DNA of 22,413 bases from Smittium culicis (lineage: Eukaryota > Kickxellomycota > Harpellomycetes > Harpellales > Legeriomycetaceae): positions 1-22,413 of the forward strand of contig LSSN01001007.1 in assembly GCA_001970855.1 (NCBI GenBank), in the 5' to 3' direction. Position numbers and translations under genes: made by a program. Within the stretch, counting starts at the first letter, position 1; each line of letters opens with the position of its first letter. The notes under the pieces were generated by a model, which was given only the letters and a program-made list of their open reading frames with translations, was not told the DNA's origin and ran no database searches. Below are positions 1 to 9,300 of this stretch, in pieces.

Positions 1-155
1 TTATGATTCGTTTATGATTTATAAGTAAGTTTATTATTTGCTGATAAAATAAAACAAACCAATAATATTAGGTCTTACGAATTTTAAATTTATATTGTAA
101 TATAGTTGGACAATTTTGCAGATCAAAAATATTCTTCCGCGAGGGAAAGGGTTAA
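1..155 (+). mobile_element. TTAA-type MITE copy A (5' end outside window)
   Basis: This is the 3' three quarters of a roughly 200-bp repeat found about ten times in the window. It begins inside the conserved stretch tttatgatttataag.aagtttattatttgctg. It ends in GGGAAAGGG followed by TTAA at 152-155. The 5' end would lie to the left of the window. It carries no coding sequence, so it can only have moved with a transposase supplied from elsewhere. Confidence 0.75.
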
Positions 156-243
156 ATGATTAGATCAATTGGTAACGCTTTCCGTATTTATTCGAAGACT
201 ATTTCTGATTAAATATAATTTTTGGTCAAATCTTCATCATGTA

Positions 244-439
244 TAACCCTTTCCTGTCCAACAATATTTAAAAAAACGAGTTTATTGATTTGCTAGCGAT
301 TTAAAAGAGATCATATTATTTGATATCTTTATCAAATAAGCCAATAATTTATTCCTTTTCGTAATTTAATTATTTTATTTGAACACTGTTGGCTTTATTT
401 GATATATCAAAAATAATCTACCACCTGTGAAAAGGATAA
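244..439 (+). mobile_element. TTAA-type MITE copy B, diverged
   Basis: The start, ataaCCCTTTCCTGTCCAACA, matches the left end of the family. The end, caaaaataatctaccacctgtgaaaaggataa, is a mutated right end. The length of about 196 bp and the interior tttattgattt...ggcttta order agree with the other copies. The flanking TTAA is degraded on both sides, so this is an old copy. Confidence 0.7.
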
Positions 440-738
440 GAGATTCTGAGGAAAGCACTTAGTTGTTTCTAAGTATTATTGGATCAAATATGTAAATTGT
501 GTTATCATTGGCTGAGCTGAAACGGTACTTTTTATTTCCATTTATACATTTCGCTTTGTAAGTAGGGCATGGTAAATTAATCGTTCAAAATTTTGAACAA
601 ATTAATCGATTGTTTGAACAATTTAAATTTATACTATTGGCCTAAATTGTACTGTGGAATTAAATACAGTTTTTTATTGGTAGAAAAATTACTGAGCAAA
701 TTTTAATGCAGCCAATCCGAAAATGATATAACTTTTAA
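440..738. other. AT-rich spacer with a short tandem/palindromic repeat
   Basis: I see no gene here. The decamer aaattaatcg occurs at 574-583 and again at 599-608, giving a 25-bp period. The first unit contains the perfect 16-base palindrome GTTCAAAATTTTGAAC (583-598), and the second carries a mutated half of it (gtttgaac). Nothing else stands out. Confidence 0.5.
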
Positions 739-800
739 TTTATCCCCTTCAGAGATGGTTGGGTTTATTAAAACTCATTTATTGGCCAACCATTTGATAT
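739..800 (-). mobile_element. Degraded end of a minus-strand TTAA-type MITE (copy K)
   Basis: The stretch tttaTCCCCTTCAGAGATGGTTGGG followed by a second ccaacca resembles the right terminus of nested copy F as read on the plus strand (TTAACCCTTTCAGGGGTGGTTGG). The opposite terminus, expected near 930-940, cannot be recognised. This is therefore only a fragment or a strongly decayed copy. The remaining stretch to 1125 is AT-rich with no gene or clear repeat. Confidence 0.45.
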
Positions 801-1125
801 AATTAAAGCGAATTATTTATCATAAGCAATTATTGGATTAATGCTATTTTGATACCAATAGATCACTATTATAAATATATTTATCCAATTAAATATTAGA
901 TAGTTTATAGTCTAATCAATTATTGTCAAATTTAGATGCTTTAATTATTTATAAATAATAAAGCCTAACTAAAAATGAAAATTAATTCCCAATATAGAAA
1001 TTTATTAAATTATGGCAGATATCAAAGTATTTCGTGTAATAATTGGATATTACTATAAATTATAATATTTACACCTTATTTACTAAAAAAAATTCCTACT
1101 TTTACCTTTTACCAACTGGTTCTCG

Positions 1126-1322
1126 CTAACCCTTTCCCGCCCAACACTCTTGAAAAAAATTAATTTATTGATTCGATAGTCATTTATCAGATTCTTTATT
1201 ATTTGCTTTTAAATTGAATTATACTAATATATCTTAAGGCCTCGGAATTAATCGATTTTCGTTGAACGCGGTAGGCTATATTTGGTCATCCAAAGATAGT
1301 CTACCGTGCGGGAAAAGGTTAA
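1126..1322 (+). mobile_element. TTAA-type MITE copy C
   Basis: A nearly complete copy. It runs from ctaaCCCTTTCCCGCCCAACACTCTT at the left, through attgattcg and ggcctcggaatt, to agtctaccgtGCGGGAAAAGG followed by ttaa at 1319-1322. The termini are inverted repeats of about 10 bp (CCCTTTCCCG against CGGGAAAAGG). The left TTAA has mutated to CTAA. The length of 197 bp including flanks is typical for the family. Confidence 0.85.
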
Positions 1323-1490
1323 TTTTATGAATATAATGATTCGCCATAATTATAAAAATAGTTACATCATTTGCTGATATATTATAAATGACAGTAAATT
1401 TTTGGATTTCAGAATTTTATAATTTTTGTAGAATTGCTGTTGGCTATATTAGGTAGTTCATAAACAGTCTACTGCGTGCATAAGGGATAA
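1323..1490 (+). mobile_element. TTAA-type MITE copy D, 5'-truncated, abutting copy C
   Basis: It starts directly after the terminal TTAA of copy C. It contains tgattcg, atcatttgctgatat, ttgctgttggctatatt, aacagtctactgc and a degraded right end ataagggataa. The first 35 or so bases of the element are missing. Copies C and D thus lie head to tail with no spacer. Confidence 0.65.
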
Positions 1491-1575
1491 AAAATTTCTG
1501 ACCAATAATTTTCATATATTTATTAATGATTAATTGAAAAAATTATAGCGATTAATCAACTAATCAATTAGTCGA

Positions 1576-1967
1576 TTAACCCTTTCCCGTTCAATACTCT
1601 TTAACCCTTTCAGGGGTGGTTGGCTTTTTTTGAACTACCAAAATTATCCAACCAAACGACAACATGATAAATAAACTTAGTATAGTAAAAATTTATTGGC
1701 TGGTAAATTATAAGTGTCCAATAATGAATAAATATAATATAGTTTAACCAATTACAATTTTTAAGTAAGTTTAAGAGTGTTTGCCCCGGAAAGGGTTAAA
1801 CAATTCAATTCAATGATTCGATTGTGATTTATAAGCAAGTTTATCATTTGATTTTATTTTACAATATACCAATAATTCTCAAGGCCTCGGAATTTTAGCA
1901 TTTTAATTGAACGCTGTTGGCTATAACTGGTTGGTCAAAAATAGTCTACCGCCCATGAAAGGGTTAA
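1576..1967 (+). mobile_element. TTAA-type MITE copy E, split by nested copy F
   Basis: The left part, TTAACCCTTTCCCGTTCAAT then actct (1576-1600), and the right part, 1800-1967, together make one complete element. The right part runs from acaattcaattcaatgattcg through ggcctcggaatt and agtctaccgccc to GAAAGGGTTAA. Between them lies a whole minus-strand copy. Intact TTAA flanks (1576-1579 and 1964-1967) and well-conserved ends mark this as one of the better preserved copies. Confidence 0.85.
1601..1799 (-). mobile_element. TTAA-type MITE copy F, inserted inside copy E
   Basis: This is a 191-bp element (1605-1795) flanked by perfect TTAA on both sides (1601-1604 and 1796-1799). Read on the minus strand it begins CCCTTTCCGGGGCAAACACTC and ends ccaaccacccCTGAAAGGG. 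Removing it with one TTAA restores the uninterrupted sequence of copy E at a position where sister copy G reads acactgTTAAaaaa. The target duplication is therefore visible directly. It belongs to a subfamily somewhat diverged from E. Confidence 0.88.
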
Positions 1968-2725
1968 TTCGAACCACGCCCTATTTGTAAGTATATTTGC
2001 TAAACAAAAGAAAAAATATATTTCGTTGGCAACAAATTTTTCATGCGATATTATACCGTAAATACATTTTGCCTAAAGAAGCTCTTCTAAAAGAATAACA
2101 TATAAATAGAGTTTTCAAATTTGATTGAAAAAAAATATACTGATGATTGGATAATATACTAATCGAGAAATAAGCTGGATAGGCTGCTGTATAAAAAAAA
2201 TCGAAAACTAATATGAAAACCTCCAATTTCAAATAAGATTTGCTCGAAGTTAGATAAATCGATGTACTATTTTCTTGCAAGTATTTATAAAAATTAGATA
2301 TTCAGTTGGCTGGCGCGTATTAAGTTTTTTGATGAAATAGCGCTAAATTTATGATAATTACTAAACTATTATCGTACTTTGGTGAGTAAAGAATAAAATC
2401 CGTTATTAATTGTTAGCAGTATAAATCAAAATCTATAAAACTCTATCTCATGTAAGCTTTTGTAATAAGCTATGTAGATATTGGCGAATCGATGTTTATT
2501 GTACATCAATTTGCATATATTAGCAGCGAACAAAACTTTTAGTATTACATTCTACAGCAAAAAAAACACATTAGTATTACTTCATAAACAAGAGCAACTA
2601 ACTTTACTTAATACTACTATGATTTTTAATAGTCTTACAAATCGAATAATTTGCTAAATAGTTTTCTTATGATTAGTTGGAGATGGGAATATCCAAGCCA
2701 ATGAACGCATCCCAGAAATTGCTCG

Positions 2726-2804
2726 TTTTAAAATCCAGCACACTTGAAATCAGCACAGATATTCCTATTAGCTGTATTTAAAATCCATTACACTTTTTTG
2801 AAAT
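2726..2804. repeat. Pair of direct repeats in the rax2-like promoter region
   Basis: The stretch ttttaaaatccagcacactt, followed by gaaat, at 2726-2750 recurs as atttaaaatccattacactttttt, followed by gaaat, at 2776-2804. The cores aaatcca lie exactly 50 bp apart. It sits about 600 bp upstream of the start codon. It may be a duplicated regulatory site or a chance local duplication; the sequence alone does not decide. Confidence 0.45.
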
Positions 2805-2984
2805 TTTAGCAAATTTTGGCATTTAACCAGATAATATCTATTGTTAGCCACGCTTGATGATGATATATTATCTTATGAAAGTCACTAGAGAACGAATGAC
2901 CTCATTGTAGTATTCCATCTTAATGCATTTAACTTTTATCTTTTACATAGTACAACCTAAAAACGTCTACTTTTCATTTACTTC

Positions 2985-3080
2985 CATAGCCCCCCGTTTA
3001 ATTTTTTCACCTATATACAAACCCCTGCCTAAATTTACAATTCCAACAATAACTAACTCATACCCCCCACTGCCCCCATT
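2985..3080 (+). promoter_or_regulatory. C-rich tract upstream of the rax2-like gene
   Basis: Against an AT-rich background this stretch has runs of C on the coding strand (ccccccg, aaacccctgcc, ccccccactgccccc) separated by tttaatttttt and caa-rich sequence. Such pyrimidine-rich patches are common in fungal core promoters and 5' leaders. I infer that transcription of the downstream gene starts near or after this tract, but no start site can be read from the sequence. Confidence 0.4.
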
Positions 3081-3334
3081 ATCACGTAAGCTATTATAAT
3101 TTCGCTGCTATATTACGACAAAAGAAAAGGTAAATCTCATCTCTACAGCTTCTTTTAGTTAAAGCATAGTTTCTATTTATTATCACTGATCTAAAGTATA
3201 TACATTCTATAGTATAATTTTATTCAAAAAATAAGAATATATATCAGCACACTTTCATTAGTTCAACTTATATATTATTATCAAAATATTTCTCTTATAT
3301 TTAGAATAGCCGAAATCAGTCACTGCTCTTTATT

Positions 3335-3358
3335 ATGATAGTACAATTATCCTCTTGA
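3335..3358 (+). other. Seven-codon upstream ORF before the rax2-like start
   Basis: ATG at 3335 with A at -3 opens a frame of seven codons that ends in TGA at 3356-3358. This lies 11 bases before the main ATG at 3370, in another frame. If the transcript includes it, scanning ribosomes would meet it first. Translation of the main ORF would then need leaky scanning or reinitiation over a very short distance. Whether the mRNA starts upstream of it is unknown. Confidence 0.5.
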
Positions 3359-3369
3359 TAAATATTATT

Positions 3370-6300
3370 ATGATTTTGAAAATAGACAGAATATATGAGA
3401 GACATTTTCATACTTTCTCTCTATTTAATTTATTATCAAGATTAACGACAATACTGATATTTTTTACAGAACTTACGACTTCATCAAAATTTAACTTTTT
3501 TAACGATACAAAAAATACAACAAATTTACTAATTATAGGCGAATATGATGGGATATCGAGAACAAACTCCTTTATACCTACTAATCCTCTTAGCTACAAG
3601 GTGTCTCGGATCACAAATTTTGACGTGATCTTCAATGGAATCGAAACTAAAACCGACGAAAAGATAAGCACTGGATGCATACTAAACGACGGAAAAAAAG
3701 AATTGCTTTTTCTAGGTGGAAAATTCTCTTCTTTAAAAAATAATACTAGAATAAATAATGTAGCAGCGGTCAATAAATCTGGCGAGATTGATGACCTAAA
3801 TGGTGGTATTGACGGAGAGATTAGCTCTATTTATTGCGATAATGTTCAAAATTTAGTTTACTTCGCTGGAACTTTTTTTAATTCTTCAAGCGATCAAATT
3901 ATTCCCCCCAATAACCAAATATTCAATAACATTGCTGTTTTTAACCCTAATAAATCAACGTGGAGCTATTTATCACTAAGTGGCGTTGACGGCCCAATAA
4001 ACTCTATTCAAGCTAGTGCCGACAAAAATTCCCTCTTTCTTGGAGGTGATTTTAATAATACTATTGAAGACTCCTCACTAATCTTACCTCAAAATTTATT
4101 TTTAGACTTGAGTTCTGCTGTAATTTCAGCTATGAACTCTTCTTCTAATGTTAATCTTGGCAATCCTTATAACATTATATGCAATAGCACACTTTCTAAC
4201 ATTAACTTTCCTTGGATTTCTGACTATAACACCACAAGCTCAATTGAAATAGACCTTCAGTCTAAAACTAACATCTCATCGATTTTGATAAAAAACTATA
4301 GCTCTCCTGGAAGAGGAACAAAATCATTTACTTTATTTTCACTGGATGGCCCCACTAGCACACCTATTAGACTATCTTTTTTTGATAGTAATAGTAACAC
4401 TAAAATAGAATGTACTGATCCATGTCCACTCCTCTTAACGAGTTCTCCACAGCTTTTTACCTTTCAAGATAAGATAGAATATCAGGCTTTATCTCTAAAT
4501 ATAACTGAGTGGTATGGTGAAAGCGCTGCTATATCTCAATTAGGCTTGTTTCAGAGCAACCCTGTTGTTTATTCTTCAGGTATTATAAACTATTCTAACT
4601 GTTTTGATGGTACCCCTTCTCCTAATCAAGTAAGCTTAAACGGCAATTGGAACACCCACACCTTGCCTGGCGACTCCAAAGCCTTCATTGAGTCTCAATT
4701 GATACCATCTTCTGGATCAAACAGTTCTATATCTAATACATATGCTACCCTTACGCCTATTACGATGGTTTCTGGGTACTTTGACGTTTTCTTTGATTTT
4801 CCGGGCTGTAGCCTATTGAATGACTGTAACTTCAGAACATCTATTGTAAGTAATGTTATTTCTCCATTATATTCAAGCGATGTCAAGTTTGAAACTATCA
4901 TTAATCAAAAGGTCCAAGATGACGCTTCTATTCTCATATACTCTGGGTTCATACAAAAAACTACACAAGATTCAGCGACTAAATTCACTTTTTCGTTTTA
5001 CAACTCAACTCCAAATTCAAATATCACTTTTGACCTATTTAAAATGACCCTTGGAAGAATACGACTCATTCCTAAAGGTTCTATGGGAAATCTTAACGGA
5101 GTTTTGAAATTAAACCTGAAATACCAACTTAACAATACATTAGCAGACATCCCGCCATTTAGCTCATTAAATTTTGATTCTATAAGCGAATCAAAAGTTA
5201 CATCTCTTGCATCATATGAGAATGGAGTTTTCATTGGTAGAAATTTTAACAATCAATTTTCAAATGTTGCCTTTTATAATGGCTCATCATTCCTACAGCT
5301 ACCTAACTCCGGGTTGAACGGAAAAGTAAATTCTCTGCTTGTGGCTGATAACTATTTGTATGTAGGAGGAGAGTTTAATGGAACATCAGACTTATCTGTA
5401 CAAGGTTCGTTATTAAAGCTAAGCCTACCATTCAATGGATCCAAACAAAGTTCGAAGTTTTCTTCTGTTGACCTTAACTTCTCCGGAAATGTTAAGTTTT
5501 TGTCATACTCAGATAAGTATATGAATATCAAAAGCCCGACTCTTATAGCGATAGGGTCCAATCTCACTATACCAGGCTTATCTGGAAATAAAGGTCTAAG
5601 AAATATAGGAATTTTTAGTATAACCAGCAAGTCTTGGAATAGTTCACCTATCATTAAAGGAACTCCCAGCTTAGCATTCGCCTCCGATGATGGAATTATT
5701 ATATCTGGAGCTATCTCACAAATCAGCTCTTTAGATATTAGCAACGTTTCAGTACTGTCACTTAATAGCACCAATAGTTTCAAAGATGCTGGAAATCTTG
5801 AAATCTTTCATCCTCTAATTGACGATCTTGATTCGATTTTACCTTATGAAAATGGTGAATTTTCAATTAATACATCTTCAATAAACAGGGCTAAATCGTT
5901 ACTTGTCGCCGGAGGATTATTTAAAGTTTCTGACGGCTCAAAAAACATTGCCAAGTTTGATCAAGCGAATAATACTTGGGTTGGTCATGAAATAAATAGC
6001 GCGATTGAATTTGGCTCACCATTACCTGGAAAAGATTTTGGAAAAATCAATAATTTGATCTTAACTGATAGATATTTGATTATTGGTGGGGTAAAATCTT
6101 CTACTGATTTTAGCCCTTCAAACTCCTCTGATACAACCTCGCAAAACTCCGACTTACCTCAAAAATCCCAATTTAACGGCTTTACAATTTGGGACAGTAA
6201 TTCAAACGCTGTTATATATAACCTTGATGCTATTATAAATAACTCGCATGGAAACAGCAATATAGCTACATCGAACATCACGCTTCCCCAAATAAATAGC

Positions 6301-9300
6301 ATAGCTATTAATCCCGAGTTTTCCAGCATTTTTGTTAGTGGCGTTTTTGATCAGCTAGAAAATACTTTGTGCAAAAATCTATGCAAATTTGACCTAACTT
6401 CTAAATCATGGACCCAGGTTTTAGACAACAGTATCGATGGTGACGTAAGCTCTTTATCATGGTTTCAGAATACTCTGTTTATTTCTGGGAATTTTGCAGA
6501 TAAAAACTCTAACTTTAACTCTACTGTGCTAAAAGTTTCTGAAGATAAAAAAAATAATTTTAAACTTATTCAAGATAACAGTCTCAACAAAATTCCAGGA
6601 AAAGCCAACTTCATGTCTCAAATAGATGAATCTAGTCTCTATTTTCTAGGTAGCAATAATGCCAACTCTCAGAAATTCTTCATTGCTTCTTATAACGGAA
6701 CTAGCCTACTTGTTAACGATTTTGATGATGTACAAATAAAATCGGTTTCTGGATTGACAGTCATTCCTGATTTAAACTCTCAAAATGGCACCTTTATTCC
6801 TTTGGTTTATGGAGATTTTATAGCTTCATCTCGGTCATGTAGCTGCGTAGCTCTTATTGAAGGCAGATGGTCTCCTATTTTTGACGTTTCTGACACTGGA
6901 AATAATTCGTCTCCAGTTAGCTACATTCTCAATCTTGCTTCAAGCACAATATTCATCAAAATATATTCATCAAAGGCTGCCATTATTGCTATAGCTGTAT
7001 CCTCTGTAATTCTAGCAATCCTTGTTTTACTTACGATTTTTATTTCCAGAAGAAGAATTACAAGAAATAAAAAAATAAGTAAAAATAAGGTAAGGAAAAG
7101 TTATCTACCCTTTAGACAGACATCAAAGTCATTTAGCAAGAATAATTATTCTCTTTCAAGCTCTGAATATTCGCAAAGCACATCAGCACTCTTGGGGAAA
7201 ACTTATGGTGATAATATTGGTACTATTAATGACCATCCAGATACATATTTTGGTTTTAAGCCATCAAATTTTGGAAAGGGCTTGTTTTTAACGCCAGATG
7301 ATAGCCAGGAGCACTTCAGTTTCAACTTTGTATCAGACAAACTTTCTACAAGCGACAATAAAACATTGGACTCCGTAGCTGAAGTAGCGAAAATGCAAGA
7401 ATATACCCAGTTTGAGCATGTTTCAGATGGACATTTCACATTTGACAAAAAACTTCAACCTGTGATAAACCCTAGCTATATCCCTCTAAAAAGCATGGAT
7501 GCTACTGAAAAAGAAAAGAAAAATATTTCCAAAATACCATCAATTAATGAACAATATCTAAATCTAGACAGTTCTTTGATAAATTTGGTGGACTTTTTTA
7601 ACCAAAACCCTATTTTAAACTCAGAAACTAAAAATTCGCTCACATCGGCATATGGCAGCAACTCGGTATCAAATAATAATGACAGAGCTCCAAATTTCAA
7701 CTACACAGTGCCAAATGTTAACAATATAGCACCAAACGGCAAAAAATACAGCGTTAAGGAAAAAGCTTCGGATAATAATTTTACACTCTTTTCAAATAGT
7801 AATACAAATGTCAATACAAAAAGCAATGTAAACATCGAGCTATACAATGACTCTACCATTACCAACGAGCTAACTCAAAATGAAGAAAAATATGATACCT
7901 ACGCAACATATGACCAATATAATAAATTTAAAGCCTCAAATATTGACAATAATATCCAAAACTCGCGGGAAAATCAAAATTATAATTATCAACCAATATA
8001 CCACCCAGATAATAAAATCCCCGGTCATGAATTCAGCTCCAGCATCTCATCTCCAAAAACTAATAGTATACAATATGAAGAACCGTACCAAACAACAGGA
8101 TATGACGTATCAGACTCAAATAGATCGGATAAATTTAGCGTATCTGAAAGCATAATTAGTTTCAATAGAGTATCTAAGTATGGACTCAGTTCGCCAGTAA
8201 AAAACAATTTTGAATCTCAGCCAAATGTTGACTCTGAAATCAGCAATTATAACTTATATAATTCAGATTACTCACCTGTAGCAATCAATAGCCCTAACAC
8301 TTTGAGCCCCTCTCAAGAAGACGTATATAGCTTTTACAATTTTAATTACCAACAAAAAAATGAAAGCATAGGTCCAAAATACATAAGCAATGCTTCGTCT
8401 TCTAACTTTATTTTAGAAAAAAATTCGTTAAACCCAATACAACATCCGCTTGCAAATGACTATAAAAACACACCTGTTTCTAACTACTCTTCAGAACTAC
8501 TCAACATTCGTCAAGATCCTATACCAACGCCAAACAATCTGAGTGAGCTTAACATTTTCCAATCTCATGCTATTAAACCAAGCCATATTTCTAAGAATTA
8601 TAGCACGCCTGCTATAAATCGAAATGAAAAACACCTACCTGATAACTCGTATAAAAATTCTGTTATATCGGCAAATTCCTCTTCATATTCCCCTGATGTA
8701 AGTATAGCTACTGAAAAACTTACATTTGGATCCGGGAACAATTCTATAGTCTCAGTAAATTTGGATAACAATCCCAGGAAACTTGCTTTGAGAAACTCCT
8801 TGATAATAAAAAAAATTAGTGTACCTTCAAGCGATAATAAACTGGCTCCAATTGCTGGAGATGACTCTTTATCGAAAAGTGAAACACCCGATTCTTTGGC
8901 CCCAGCGCCCAATCCCACATATTTCAACCCACTTGCGCTTTATCTCAGTAAATTAACTCAACAGATTAAAAATAGCTATTCTGTAGCCTCGAATACTAAG
9001 AGCCCTCTTAATAGCAGCCAAACTATAAGTATAATACCTGAAAACAATTTACAAGGAAACAGCAATATATTAAATAGAATTACTAGCGGACTTAGCACAT
9101 CCTCTAATTTAGATATGGTTTTAATTCAAAGCTCTAGATTTAGCCAAAGCCTGAACCCATTGCAAAAAAGTCAAAACTTCATATTTAGCACCATATCTGA
9201 CTTTCCTATTAGACAAAATCCTTCATACTACACCCAAGGGCGTGATAGTTTCACAAGTGAAGAATATAGCATATCAGAAAATAGAAATTCTATCATATCT

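Larger units (their letters stand above)
1968..3334. other. Upstream intergenic region of the rax2-like gene
   Basis: I find no gene that I can support. A 79-codon frame on the minus strand (2041-2280) has no recognisable motif and looks like chance. The left part is plain AT-rich DNA. From about 2690 the composition shifts and includes a direct repeat (2726-2804) and a C-rich tract (2985-3080). These probably belong to the promoter and 5' leader of the gene that follows. No classical TATA box is placed convincingly. Confidence 0.5.

Noticed and set aside
244..1967. CRISPR-like array from the recurring ~200-bp units
   Set aside because: Units are whole transposons with TTAA flanks and inverted termini in both orientations, without uniform spacers or cas genes; composition is eukaryotic.
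2041..2280. 79-codon minus-strand frame
   Set aside because: No motif or domain, composition as expected from AT-rich DNA, next to repeats; not enough to call a gene.
3355..3369. TTG at 3355 as start of the rax2-like gene
   Set aside because: A eukaryotic gene would use ATG; the first in-frame ATG is at 3370 with A at -3 and is followed by the signal segment.
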